NCBI RefSeq assembly: GCF_019320115.1
Contig: NC_089588.1
Location: forward strand, 112,316,278-112,380,277
Length of the DNA stretch: 64,000 nucleotides
Source of the DNA: Miscanthus floridulus
Lineage: Eukaryota > Streptophyta > Magnoliopsida > Poales > Poaceae
Direction: 5' to 3'
The notes beneath the pieces are model-generated. The model had not been told where the DNA came from. It ran no database searches and was given only the letters and a program-made list of their open reading frames with translations. This document shows, one piece after another, positions 22,802 through 34,900 of the stretch. The position numbers were made by a program, and so were the translations under genes. The first letter of the stretch is position 1; every line of letters begins with the position of its first letter.

Positions 22802-23856
22802 CATAGTTGGCCATGTAGCCCGAGCCCGCCGGCTCGGCCCGGCGGCTAGCGGGCCCGGGCTGGCACGACCCAGAGGAGCAGGCCGTGCCTGGGCCTTACC
22901 CCAGGCACGTGGGCCGGCACGGCATGGCCTGCTATAGAGCCGGTGGCCCAGCCTGTCGCCTCCCCCTCCTCCTCATTTGGCCCCATGCCCCCACGCAACC
23001 ATCGCCCATCCCCGCTCCGCTCTCCCTCTCGGCCTCTCCGCTCTCCCTTAGAACCGAGCTCAGGGCGCAGCGATGGCCCCTCCCCTCAGAACCGCACGCA
23101 CGGTGGCGCAGCGCGGCGGCCTCTTCCCACGGCGTCCTCCCTTCTTCCTCGCAGGGCGGCCTCCTCCCCACGGATCCACGCGCAGGGGCAGCATAGAGTC
23201 CTCCTCCCCCTCGGATCCATGCGTAGGGGCGGCGCAGAGGCCTCCTCCACCTCGGATTTGCGCGCAGGAGGCGACACAGCGGCCTCCTCCCCCATGGATC
23301 TGGGCGCAGGCAGCGTGCCTCTCCTCCGAGCTCCCTCTCCCTTTTCTCTGATTTGTGTGAATGCATGACTTTTATCCGATTCCTCTATTTTTCGATTTCT
23401 TTTGTGGTGTTGTGGACTTGTGATTGATCCATGAGATCTACAGCCCTGTGATTGTTGTTGTTTTTTTCGATTTTTCTTACTGGAATGAGATGAACAAGCT
23501 TGAGCTTGCCATGGGCATTGACGCTGCGGATCTGCCTCGAGGCCTCCTCCATGACTCCATTCACCACCGCCGCCACCACACTCCCGTGCTGCCCCTCGCC
23601 CCTACTGCCCTCCTCTTCTTCCCTTTCCTCTCTCTGATGCCGCCGACGCGGCCGGCAGCCCCCTCGACCTCATCGTCTGCTGAAGCGGGCCTTGGGCTGG
23701 CCCGGCCTCCCTGACAGGCCGTGCTTATCGGGCCAGCCTGGCCCAAAAATCGGCCCAGCAGACCGTGCCTGGGCCGTAGGTCAAGCATGGTGCCCGCCTC
23801 GGCACGGCCCGGAAGGCACGACATGCCAGGCCGGGCCGGGCCATTGGCCATATATA
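22802..23856. mobile_element. hAT-like non-autonomous element
   Basis: The 1055-bp insertion is flanked by AGCACGGG (22794-22801) and AACACGGG (23857-23864), an 8-bp duplication with one mismatch as expected for hAT transposons. The ends CATAGTTGGCCATGTAGCCC and, in reverse, TATATGGCCAATGGCCCGG are imperfect inverted repeats, and GGCCCGG/CACGGCC blocks recur just inside both ends. The interior is GC-rich with overlapping Pro/Arg/Ala-rich frames. I see no hAT transposase, and the interior may be captured gene sequence of unknown origin. Confidence 0.65.
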
Positions 23857-24179
23857 AACACGGGTTATATATATAAGTTCGGACAGAAGAAACTATCCAT
23901 TGTCCGGTAGTTAGAGTGACACTACTACAAAAAGCATTTGTAGGGGCGCCTGGCGTTAGTTTATAGAGGCGGCTCGGCCAGCCGCCCCTATCATACCGTC
24001 TCTACAAATCAAGCATTTGTAGGGGCGGTTCCCAGACCGCCCTTACAAATCGATTTGTAGGGGCGGCTGGTGTTATCAGCCGCCCCTACAAATCGATTTG
24101 TAGAGGCGGTTGATACTGTAGCCGCCCCTACAAATCGATTTGTAGGGGCGGCTACTGTATCAACCGCCCCTACAGTTGA

Positions 24180-24668
24180 CCACAACTGATGCTGCCAAAA
24201 CATTGTCCGAGAAAAGAGCATAATGGTAAAGATCAGGATTTTCCAAGTTCTCACTATTGGGGAACTTTCTTTTCTCTGGAGACAGAAGGTAATAATCAAT
24301 TGTTAAGCGCATGGAAAGACAATGGATGCCATTTGGGATTGTCTTAGCTGCCAGTTGGCTAAGGAAGGTGCTCTGCTTCTTCAAGCTCCGGACCTGCTCA
24401 TCTGCTGACTGAAGCATTGCTCTCAAACGCACGGTAATTTCCTTGCAATCGTACAATAGATCCCTTGATTTTGATAAAACTTGGCCCATTGCTTTGATTC
24501 TATCCGAAGCACTGCAAATTAGGGAAGAGATGAATCAATAGAGAAAGAAAAAACAATATCACTGAAAATTAGGCCCAAAAATAGCTCGAGTAGGCACCAC
24601 CTCTTGGGAAGTTCGGCATCAGCAGTAGCTTCCCCAAGGGAGCGCTGGCTTTCCTTGAGCCTTGCAAG
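24180..24668 (-). pseudogene. Captured GAUT-family galacturonosyltransferase fragment
   Basis: Minus-strand exons at about 24668-24598 (ARLKESQRSLGEATADAELP) and about 24515-24180 (MGQVLSKSRDLLYDCKE, LRAMLQSADEQVR, KTIPNGIHCLSMRLTIDYY, LYHYALFSDNVLAASVVVN) match the stem region and start of the GT8 domain of GAUT proteins, Golgi enzymes of pectin synthesis. An AG acceptor precedes the second exon. The fragment stops where the CACTA subterminal repeats begin, so the rest of the GT8 domain, including its DxD motif, is absent. The reading frame is open within each exon, suggesting fairly recent capture. It cannot encode an active enzyme. Confidence 0.75.
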
Positions 24669-25547
24669 CAGGTAAAAGTTATTCAAAAAGGAAGACAGCT
24701 ACCAAAAAAATGTACAGAGAAACACTAATATTGCATAATGCAGCATCTTAAGGCATGATTTGCACAGACAATTTGCAGGTTCAGAACTGGAACCACATTC
24801 GGCTACATTCAGTAGAAATAACTCAAGCAACCAGGCAGAGATTCAATACCAATTGAAGGCATGGCATTGCAAAAAATGAGCTCAAACTCATTTCCACTTG
24901 TTATAAGCTAGGCAGTAGGCAAAGAGTTATATTCACACAACATCTCACCATTTGAATCCTACGACACAGCTTACGAATACCCCATGTCCTTGCTACAAAC
25001 TGGGCAATGCGGGCAATAGTGCTATTATTAGTTAATTACCCGTGTTGTTTCCATCATGCTTTCCAAATTTTGTCTTTCTTAATTTTGTTTTGTTTCACCC
25101 TAATGATAATGTCTAAATGAGCATTCCAATAAAAACTGTAGTTTTCAACAACAGAAAGAAAACTGTAGTTTTCATTGGGTGCTATAAAACAAATACAGTT
25201 TTCAAGTTCATAAAAATAGAAAAAATAAGAAGACAAGCATTTTATTGCTATTCACTTGACATGATTTCATTAAGCAGCAGCATATCATTGTTTCTGTAGA
25301 CAGGAAACGAATATGATACATAAAAAATACATGAATTAGTGACAGTAACATTAAAAGACAACAAATTGTGTTCTCTAGGCTGATATTAAATGCATTTTGT
25401 TCCATCAAAACAAGTATTGCTTAACCAACTAAACTTTACCATCTTATAACCAAATAAACACAGTGAAATACTAACGGTCCACTAAAAGATATTCTCTTTA
25501 GGGATCACTAATAAGACAAATTCAAACACCAATTGCAGACTGACTTA

Positions 25548-26616
25548 CCTAGCATCAAAGAATGGTTTCTCAATGTGCTTCTCTAAGAGTTTCCTAGCAT
25601 TCTCCTTTACCTAAACACCAAAGACAAAACTGTTTGGAAGTGTCCAATGACGTTTAGTTAATTAACTGACATCAATCAAATACTACAATGGCTTGCCTTG
25701 TTTTCCATCGAGCACAGAACAAATTTCCACCCACATTGACAGTAAATTGAATGAAATAGTATCATATGGTAAACAAAGAAAACAGATTGCCAAATTCAAC
25801 TTCTGTGAGCAAAGTACCTGTGATGAGGCACACAAAAGCATACTGTTATAATAAAGAAAGCTAACTCTTCTTGAGAACCCACCTTCACCAATGAACTAAG
25901 GAATATTGAATAATGCAATAAAACTTTTTTTACCTTGTAAAGATCATCCAAAAATTTCCATCCAGTATGAATACCAAGCTCATCACCATGTATTCCAAGA
26001 AAGTAATTATCAATCTCTGGAAAGAAATCTTTGAATGAAAAAAGGCCTCTTATAGGATACAGTTCTGCATCTTCTATAACCTTTCTCAATGCTTGCGGAC
26101 CTAAAAACATCAGTACCTGTAGGTCAAAAAAAAGGTGTTACAAGGGCTGATTACATAATGACAAAAGACTACCCAAGTTTCAAGAACTGATTTCAAGAAT
26201 ATGTCAAATGAACCCATGCATTCCATAACAAACCTCATTTGCATCCTTGCAAGTATCTGTATCATTCTTCTTTGGCCACTTGACTCTCCAACATCTGATT
26301 GCATCAAATCAAATGGGAAAAAGGAAATGAAAAAAATGAATGGTCACATAACATTTTATTTCACAATAGTTAAAGAATGCTGATGCACAAACCTTTCTTT
26401 ACCAAGTCGATGAGCAAGTTCCTCGGCCAGAGCCTGACCTGGATGATCATCATCAGTTGCTAATATTATCCTAGATGCCTATTCCCATGTGCCAGAACAA
26501 AATCAGTAAAGTGATCTACTAGCCTCAGAAAATAAGTTAATAGATTGATTTCTGAAGAAAGTCTTCACCGAGTCGAGATAGTCTTTGCAGTTCCAAAGAT
26601 AGTTAGACTTCTTATC
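25548..26616 (-). pseudogene. TWINKLE: Captured TWINKLE-like primase-helicase fragment
   Basis: Minus-strand exons with GT-AG borders can be read at 26616-26569 (DKKSNYLWNCKDYLDS), 26478-26393 (ASRIILATDDDHPGQALAEE, part of the TOPRIM domain), 26294-26234 (RVKWPKKNDTDTCKDANE), 26116-25934 (LGPQALRKVIEDAELYPIRG and HTGWKFLDDLYKV), near 25745-25690 (QCGWKFVLCSMENK) and 25610-25548 (VKENARKLLEKHIEKPFFDA). This order matches plant organellar TWINKLE, a DNA primase-helicase of mitochondria and plastids. The exon with the Walker A motif was not found between 25934 and 25745, and both protein ends are missing. The introns are retained, so DNA rather than mRNA was captured. Confidence 0.8.
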
Positions 26617-26771
26617 CTAGCTTTGCAGTGAACATACATAGGCATTAGGTCACAGATTAACAAACTACTACCTGCAGAGATAGAACAACAACGAAATCAG
26701 AGCTACACATCCAAAGGGAAATCGAAAATACAGAACAATTCAGTGGAAAAATACGAAACCACAGTCAGATT

Positions 26772-26930
26772 ACATCACCATACAACTAACTTGACCAGAT
26801 CGATGGAGGAAAAGGGAGGAATCGAAGAAGAAAACACGGGCTCGCGGGCTCACCATACATCACCATACAACTAACTTGACCAGAAAACACGGGCTCACCA
26901 TACATCACCATACAACTAACTTGACCAGAT
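26772..26930 (+). repeat. Three copies of a 28-bp repeat
   Basis: TACATCACCATACAACTAAC followed by TTGACCAGA occurs near 26772, 26857 and 26901, at the border between the TWINKLE fragment and the GC-rich block. It may mark where separate captured pieces were joined. Confidence 0.7.
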
Positions 26931-27971
26931 CTGAGTCGCTGCGAGGACCGCAGGGAGCAGGCAGCGCCGGGGGGCAGCCACGCGCCACGGCTAGCGGCGG
27001 GGCTCGCGGGCGCCGCGTTGTGGCAGGAGGCGGCCACCACCGGGCCCGTTGGCGCGGCTGCGGCGCCGCCGCCCAGGCCGTGCGCACGTGGAGGTGCCTG
27101 CGCCGGGGCCTGGCCGGTGCGCCACCACGTTGAGAGAGAGAGGTAGAGAGGGAGAAGGAGAGGGAGAGGGAGGGGAGGCGCGGGCAGGGGAGGGGACGGG
27201 ACGCGAGCGGCGGAGGCGGCGCGCCGCGAGAGGAGCGTGAGCGAGACGAGCAGGAGGGGAGGCGGGGCGTGGGAGGGAGCCCTTTTTCGCGAAGGGAAGG
27301 CATCCATTTATTTGGGGTGAATTGGGGGCGACGTGGCTTGCTGGTAGCAGGGGCGGTTCGTAATACCAGCCGCCCCTACAAATCGACGCATTTATAGGGC
27401 CGGCTTGTATTACCAGCCACCCCTACTGTGCCATTTGTAGAGGCGGCTGTTGTTCTGGAGTTCGAATACGTCACTGTAGGGGTGGCTCCAATGCCAGCCG
27501 TCCCTAAAAAAAAGTCCCGTTACTACAAGCTGTTTTTCACGTAGTGTGAGATGGACAAAAAAAAAATAGACGGACCAAAAATGGGTTGAAATTTTGTCTC
27601 TTTATTATTATATAGATAATATATAATAGATATAGATCAGCTTCTTCCCCCAATTCAATGCGTTTCACAACTCCCAGGTGCCGCGATGATGCCCGCCGCT
27701 GTTGACGCGCGCGCTCACGCACACACGGTACGCACCGCCCGGAGCCCCGGACGCATGCATCTATCGATCGTCGTCTGGTGGTGTGGATCCACCGCGCACC
27801 GAGCTCGCCGAGGCGTCATCGTCGACACGTACCCGCCATGCACGGCACCTCCGATCCCTGGCCGCCTCGCTCAGCTCCACGCAACCCCACAAGCTAGCAC
27901 CGGCACACCGCGTCGTGCGCGCGGGCGCAGAGCGCGCCTCTTTCACCAACCGCGGCAGGCGCCCGCGGCCG

Positions 27972-27981
27972 CTACAAATAG
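27972..27981 (+). promoter_or_regulatory. Candidate TATA box of the lipid-transfer gene
   Basis: CTACAAATAG lies about 112 bp before the start codon in otherwise GC-rich DNA. A transcription start about 30 bp downstream would leave a 5' leader of roughly 80-90 bp ending in AGACGGAG before the ATG. Upstream, 27631-27971 holds no gene; it is the likely promoter region. Confidence 0.4.
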
Positions 27982-28092
27982 TAGTGCCCCCTCAGCGCGA
28001 CCAGGAAGACAGGACACGCCGGCGTCGATCGCACCACGCACTGCACATCGCTCGATCAACACCAAGCTCTCTCGAGAGAGTCTGAGACGGAG

Positions 28093-28407
28093 ATGATGAC
28101 GAAGCCGTCTGCAGCCGCGGCGCGCGCCGCCGTGGCCCTCCTGTTCCTGCTGGCCGCCGCGGTGGCTATGACGACGACGACGACGACGGAGGCCGCGAAC
28201 CCGTGCAACCCGGCGCTGCTGACGCCGTGCGCGGGGCCGGCGCTGTTCGGCGGGGCGGTGCCGCCGGCGTGCTGCGCGCAGCTGCGGGCGCAGCAGGGGT
28301 GCCTGTGCGGGTACGCGCGTAGCCCCAACTACGGGAGCTACATCCGCAGCCCCAACGCGGCGAAGCTCTTCGCCGCCTGCAACGTCGCCATGCCGCGCTG
28401 CGGTTAG
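28093..28407 (+). CDS. Type-2 non-specific lipid-transfer protein
   Basis: A single-exon gene of 104 codons. Residues 1 to about 33 form a signal peptide (a hydrophobic ALLFLLAAAVAM core, then a Thr-run). The mature protein starts near NPCNPALLTPC and carries the eight-cysteine pattern C-C-CC-CxC-C-C (PACCAQLR, GCLCGYARSP, FAACNVAMPRC) with the CxC spacing and short length of type-2 nsLTPs. Such proteins are secreted, bind lipids in a disulfide-bonded helical cavity, and serve in cuticle or suberin deposition or in signalling; the role here is inferred only. Two ATGs stand side by side (28093, 28096) and I took the first. All eight cysteines are present and the frame is intact, so it is probably functional. 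Confidence 0.9.
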   Translation: MMTKPSAAAARAAVALLFLLAAAVAMTTTTTTEAANPCNPALLTPCAGPALFGGAVPPACCAQLRAQQGCLCGYARSPNYGSYIRSPNAAKLFAACNVAMPRCG

Positions 28408-28691
28408 CTAGCTAGCTAGCCGCCACTAGGCTAGGCAGCCTACTAGCTAGCTACTAGCTATTCGAATGCATATATGCATCATGTGATGCGGTGCAAACCA
28501 TGCATAACAGGAAGTCTGTGACACACACACATGAACAAAAATCACAAAATCAATCAAGGACGTACCATATCCGTCCATTTTATATCGTCCAAGCATTCAA
28601 CCATTCAACTCAGGAACCAAGTGGTGATGGCAATCTCTACTATAATGGACATTTCGACGGACACCTCACCTATTGTATATTTCGACGGACA
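28408..28691. other. 3' flank of the lipid-transfer gene
   Basis: GCTAGCTAG repeats follow the stop codon (28406-28460), then non-coding DNA. Near 28633 a TCTCTACTATAATGG motif and a TTTCGACGGACA block repeat within 60 bp, just before the candidate Helitron start. Confidence 0.5.
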
Positions 28692-31600
28692 TCTCTACTA
28701 TAATAATAGACCAATCAAAATTATACTACGTCTCACCTGAGAGCCTACCATTGTACACCCAGAAAAATACACACAGAAACTCGTCTCCATTAAAATTAAG
28801 GACTAATAAAATATATAAACCAAATTCGATGGCCACAATTCAATGTGGGATGCCAGGCTTCTCGCCCCGCCTTCTCAGTTCTCACACCCGCACCCTCCAT
28901 CCCACGCACGGATCGAAGCTGCGCCCCCACGCACGTCGCGACCACAGAAGCCTACGCCGACGGAAAAAAAATCAAACACACCACTCCTGACCCCCAACCA
29001 CGCCCTGGAGCCCAGCGCGTCTCTCCGATGGCGAGGGATCACGTGCGTAGGCACCAGCACCGGATCCAGTTCTGCGCCGTTGGCTAGGCCCTGCCCGCCC
29101 TCCACTCGCGACTGCGTTGGCCGTCGGCGCGCCCCCACGGCCACCGGTCCCTCTCGCGCCTCCGTCCTCTGCCGGAGTCCGCCCCTAGCCTGCTCGCACG
29201 CCCGCGTCGCCACGGCCACCTCAGGCTCGAACACTCGGCGGCGCCAGGCTATGGGACACCCGACAGGACGCGCGGCGACAGGTCAGCATGATAGGACGAC
29301 GTCCACGGTTGGTGATCCGCGCCTGTCGCCTCGGCGAACTCCACCAGCCTTCCTAGATCCGGGAGGACGGCGCACCGGCGTGGTCCCTGGCAGATCTGGG
29401 CAGGCGTCCGTTGGATGGAGAGATGCGGCTTCCCCGTGGGCAAGCAGCGTGAGGTCGCCCACCGACTCGGCCTGCGCGATTCAGGACGTCGTGTGCCCCT
29501 CGTGAGGCCTTGCTGCTGACCGCCCCCACTCTGACTGCTACCGTCTCTGATTGCTCGCTGTAGAGGAGACTCGAGGGTGCTGCTGTGCCCCGCTGCTGTT
29601 GGTGAGTTTGCTTATTATCATCTCATCATCTTTGAAGTATATTTCCTCATGAAAAAATTGTGACTTTTATTTTCTGCTTTTAATGTTTTGCTCTGATAGT
29701 GCAATAGCCTGGATCAAAGATTGATAACTAGAGCAATTTATATTCTAAAAGCAAAATAGCAATTTAAATTGACTAGCAATTTCAGTTGCATGGATATGAC
29801 CACACATGGAATTTTTTGTAGAAACAAGGAGGGGTAATCCCGGAAGGATTATATGTATATTATATATAAATTTTAAAAGTTACAAAGAGAAATAGTGAGC
29901 TCAATCTTGACATGCAGGTGTTGTGTTATCTCATTAGTTTCATTTGGAATAAGTTAATTTCCATTACTTTCTAAATTGGAGAGCTCGGTTATGCATAACA
30001 TGCCAAATTTTGGTGTTTCAATTAGTTTTGAGGCCTGTTAGGAAGCGACTGCAAAGCTGGATGTGGAGGCGGCTAATGGCCACAAAGTCCATGAGGAGCT
30101 TCGGAGTGAGGTACTGACCAATGTTCTCATGTGTTTGTTTCTAGCTGTGTAAAATTGTATTTGAGTTTAGTCCTTACTGGAGGCAAGCAGCACCGAAAAT
30201 TGAATCAAACAATCTCTATACTGTTACTGATTGTGTCCGATAGATTTTAGATGCTCAATTCAGATTTATGATGATTTTGCAGCATGCTATACATCACCTG
30301 CACTAGAATGCATACTACAAGCATTTCCTACAAGGTGATTATCATGTAGTAGGTTCAAAGAAATATGTAATGTGTGATTTAGGATTAGCTGCTAGGTGAC
30401 TATATCTGACCAAAGTTATGACTCCTGTCTCACTCTTGATCGCTGACATTTTTCTCTTATTATGAGTTGCACGAAGAAGGCAACTTTTGTTGATAAAAAA
30501 ATAATGTTTATGATTTTTTTCTGAAACTGGAATTAGATTATGCTACAATTAAATTGCCAGTGTGACCTGTGTAAATTAGTAGAAATGTAGGCACTGTAAG
30601 TTTTTTTATTGTGGACATACATATAGAAACCGATCAAAACTATTCTTCTTGAAACTGTATTTGTAGTGGTTTGTTCAAGAAGTATACCAGTCATATGAGC
30701 TGATGTGTGTTTGTTTTTTTGCAGTTGGTCTAGAAAAGCAAGGATACAGTTGGCTTTTTTCCTAGAAATGGTAGACATTTATTTGGTAATAGGCTTATTT
30801 TGAGCCATTGTAATTTCCTCTTAGCTATTAGTTGGACAATGTTCTTTTCAATGATTTTGAAAAAAATTGTTAGCCGGTGGCTATGAATACTTTTAGGGTA
30901 ACAATTCAATTTGGTATATTTTTGCTTATTCGTACCGAAAGGCTTTAAATTGATGTGCAACAAGATCACCATCCTTCGATTTTGTTTCCCAGAATGATTA
31001 GAATGCTTAAAAATGCGTACAAGCCACAATGACAATTTTTTTGGTCTAGACAGCATTGCATGCATCTTAATGTCAGCTTTCAGAAAATGGAACCTGATTT
31101 CTTTTTATGGGATATATGGAAAGTAGTATTGTAGAATTTAGGCATCGCAAATTACCAATGTTCCTACTGAGCTTAAGCTTTGTTGGGTAATCTCAGTTAG
31201 ATATGTAACTGTTGCTTGCATAATCGTAAAACAGTATAAACTAGATCTCTAGAGTACCTTGATAAATTTGTTCCTTGCTGACATTCTAGTATGGCTGCAT
31301 GTGATTATGTGCGGCCTCCGTTAACAAGTCTTTCATAGAGAATGTGTAGTTCCATTATAGTAGAGATACGTTTTATATATTCAACATGCTTCTAACAATC
31401 ATTCTGCTTCAACTAATTTCGGTGTGCTTGTGTTCTCTGTTTGCATTATTGTTGTGAATAAGAATATTTGTGGAACAGGTTGTCAAGTTTGTCTCTCACA
31501 ACCTTTTGCCTATTTACATTTTTGCAGGGGCCAATATGTCTGATGATAAGGGTTTCTATTTGAAGGACGCCTGGCAGAGTGGAGTGTCAGCGCACCACGG

Positions 31601-31951
31601 AGAAAGCCCTGTCCCGGCCATAAACTATTGTTTATAGAATAATATATAGACCCATGGTTTATGAACTTTAAGACCCGTCTTAGTAGTGCTGTGTGGGCTT
31701 GTCTATTTTTTTATGTGTGAAATGACTAATCTCTGCGAGACTGTGAATTCATGTTTCTTTTATTAGTTGATTTTTTTTTGTTTTATGATTTATTTTAGTT
31801 TTATGATTTATTTTTTTTAAACGTCATCATAGCGTTAGCACGAACAATATACTATTGTGGAAAAGTTGAACTATGAAAAAAGTTCATTGTTTGATTATTT
31901 CACGTGCATCATCAAGATAAAGCCGTAACGTTAGCATGAGCATTATACTGG
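28692..31951 (+). mobile_element. Candidate Helitron with gene-like pieces
   Basis: The left end reads A/TCTCTACTATAATAATAGA, like known plant Helitron 5' starts (TC after an A). The right end reads GTTAGCATGAGCATTATA-CTGG/T, a CTRR end before T. The 3.26-kb interior has a GC-rich block (28850-29600, unidentified), a short exon-like segment near 30029-30111 (GCAAAGCTGGATGTGGAGGC, ending at a GT donor) and another near 31528-31640. No Rep/helicase is visible. Without a duplicate lacking the insertion, the borders remain tentative. Confidence 0.35.
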
Positions 31952-34900
31952 TACCATTAATGCTCTATTCTTGGCGTCCCACATATACTACTGTTTTTTT
32001 TCAATAAAAAAAAGCAGTGCCGCAGCAGATTATTTCGCCCTTAAACAAAGCAACAAACAGGACACCAGAACATGCGTTTCACGTGACGATGGGCGACGAC
32101 AGTGTGATGTGGTGGGATGGTGGTGTGGTACACCTTTGTGTACGAACCGCATCAATAGGCCACCGATAGTTATTTGGGATAAAATTCCAATGCTGTTAGT
32201 CTGTGACCATAGACATAAAGGGGTGGAGGGCACCAGCAGTGTATGGAGACAAGATGTTCTTTTAAATGTGTCTTATGACGACGTTACGTGTCTAATAAGA
32301 TGTCATCTGAGGTTCATCCCAAATGTCTAGAAACGGACATGTGTATCATAACTGGACCCGCCATTCTTTTCTCATATTTATGCGATCCACTTTCCTCCCA
32401 ATTCGACCGCTCCAGCCGACCCACCACCACCTTCTTTTCCCCATGTCGCTTCAAGCAGTGCTCGCTCCAACCATCCGCCTGCTTTGGCCCCATATTTCTC
32501 GTGTGATGCCCCCATTCCACCTGAGACGCCACCTCCAGTTGCTTGTGCTCAGAGGTCGCAGCGGCTAGGACGGGGGCACCGACATCGGAGAGAGCCGCAT
32601 CTCTTGCCTGTCCTTAGAGCCACAAAGCCTTCGTGCATCGGGCTAGCCTTGAACCCATCTGCAATAGGAGGAGGATGGTAGCGCCTTCCTTCTATGGCGG
32701 TATAAGAGAGAGAGAGAGGAGGATGAGAGTGGGTCCTACGAATAAAAGCAACTTCTTCATGGATTTGGCTACAAGGTGTATGGAACCAGGCCATGTACAT
32801 GCATTTAATGTGTGGATCTAGGATGGAAACGCCCGTTACGGATGCTCTTAGAGCATAGTCTTTAACTTACTTTCTGAATTCTCATTTGGAGAGCTATTTC
32901 ATTAAAAACCATTTTATATACTTCCACCTTTCAATACTTTATATCTTGTGTGCACTTTGAAGAGCTATCCCCATGATTGTGATGTTTGGAGATCTAATTG
33001 AAGAAGTTGTTGGAGGGCAACTCACATCAAAATCGTAAAGAGTTTGTGAAATTGGTATATGTTATGGCTTCTACCTTCAATAGAAAAATACTCAACCTTA
33101 ATAAAATATAAAAAGTTCTATTTACTTATTTACAATGTACTATATATTTACTAGCCACTAATAGTGTCCAATGAAGAGAACAGATATGATTTTTTGGCGG
33201 GATATTTGATTTTACTTTTGTTGGTAAGTTCTGTTTGAATGTGGGGTCGTATTATCGAGTTGATTTCTGTAAAGATCAGGTAACTATTGTTTTAAAGAGA
33301 TGGGAGATAGTTCAGAGCATTCCTTGTGGACAATGCTGATGGTTGATATTTGAAATACAATTGCAACATTGAATTTGGTTGGTTTACCGTTGCTCGTGAT
33401 AGTTACTAATGCTACTTAATTGTAGTGTCTTTAATTGAACCCCTATTATTGGAAGGCCATATCTTTCCACTAATCCGTGGAGTGTTATTTTCATTTTGTT
33501 TTGACTTTTGAGAGGTTGCATACTTCCACAAATAGACACAGTTGTTCCCATTCCAGATATTTTTAACCAGTCTTCGATTTCACATGCAAAAAAATGCTAC
33601 TTCACCTAATGTTTGTTGCATATTACTTCACCTCAATGCTCTGCAGGGTTGGTTGGATCAGCGATATTTTACTGATTGTTGGGACCATTTTAGCTGTTGA
33701 CCTGTTGTAACTTTGCGCTTTGTGAGCTAAACATTGCAAAAAGGATAAACAAACAGAAAAACAAAGTGCTGCAATGGATCAGTCATGCTCCTATATCCTT
33801 GTGACAGCCTCATTTCTAGGGTTGAAATTGGCTAACAGCTGTATAAATAATCTGTTTAGGCAACAATAGCTGGAGAAAACACAAGCATGTGAGCCGTCTA
33901 TATCTGGTAATTTAATACATCTCTTATTTAAAATCAACAGACCCTTCAGTCAAGAGAGCTAATGCAAACATGGAAGGTTTGCGATTGCACTTGACAGTAG
34001 TGTCCTGGAATTGATGGGGGCTTTTAGAGTTGGAGATCACCATGATGATGTAGGGTATATTCATGTTTGTGTGTATTTGGGTTATGTGAACTTGCATATG
34101 AACCTTCTTTATTTTGGTTTGGGTTCACCAGGGCAGAGCCCTGACTATGGATTGAGAAGGGGCACAGGGGGCCATCCTGCTGCGGGAAATGGTCCGGTGC
34201 TGCATGATACTGGCAAGCATTGATGAGCATGATACACTGCAAATTGAGTGTCCAAGTTAGGTGGTTCTGTGGCAGTGGGGGCAGGCGATCTGATGGGCGG
34301 TGCCACTGGAGCTGAAGGAGATGTACAGTGGCGTAATGGTGGCAAGTTAGAGGAGGTGGCAGTGCTGGGTTGTGGCCACAGGATAATGGCAGCTGAGGTG
34401 GGATAAGGATTTTACAATTGACAAATGTGAGATGAGGATTCTTGGATGGAGACCTAGTCATTTAGAGTTTGAGTACTCTGTAATACAATGAAAAACTTCA
34501 CTCAGATGCTCCCTGGACGCATTCGTGTCATATGCCTCTTTTATTGTTTATTCATTTGCATCTGGTTCCATCTTGAATGTGGTCTACTGCTAACTGAATT
34601 ATAACACAATTGGATAACTGAACTGTCAAGGCAGGATGTTTTTCCACATAATTTGAACAATGCCAGTATTCTTCTTGTGGTGCATTTAATCATGTATGCT
34701 GCCTTTCAGAGCACTTTTTTCCAGTCAATTGCGTAGCCTGGATCTGTAGCTGGGTGGTCCATTGCCTTGTTTAAAATAAAATTTAGCCGCTATAAATATA
34801 ACATGTCGAAACACAAATATATGAACTACGAAACACAATACGATTAAACTAGAGGACATACGAACATCACAGAATAGATGAGTCTAGATTGATTAATGTA

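Larger units (their letters stand above)
23920..27546 (+). mobile_element. CACTA carrying captured host gene fragments
   Basis: Left end CACTACTACAAAAAGC at 23920; right end GCTGTTTTTCACGTAGTG ending 27546. Both flanks are TGA (23917-23919 and 27547-27549). The subterminal arrays use a different motif from the other CACTAs here: ATTTGTAGGGGCGGCT and its complement (23935-24180 and 27345-27500). Between them, on the minus strand, lie exons of a GAUT-type glycosyltransferase, exons of a TWINKLE-type primase-helicase, and a GC-rich block (26935-27290) of unknown origin. No transposase was recognised. This is a Pack-type CACTA that took up parts of at least two unrelated genes. Confidence 0.85.
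22650..27630. repeat. Dispersed repeat interrupted by hAT-like and CACTA insertions
   Basis: The outer pieces 22650-22801, 23865-23919 and 27550-27630 align in order with the uninterrupted copy near 16060-16320. Removing 22802-23864 (one TSD copy plus element) and 23920-27549 (element plus one TSD copy) rejoins them. So the repeat was present first and both elements inserted later. Its own family is unknown. Confidence 0.65.

Noticed and set aside
28843..29505. A 220-codon Pro/Ser/Arg-rich frame
   Set aside because: GC-rich, no domain, and overlapping frames are open on other strands. It is treated as unidentified cargo of the candidate Helitron rather than a gene.
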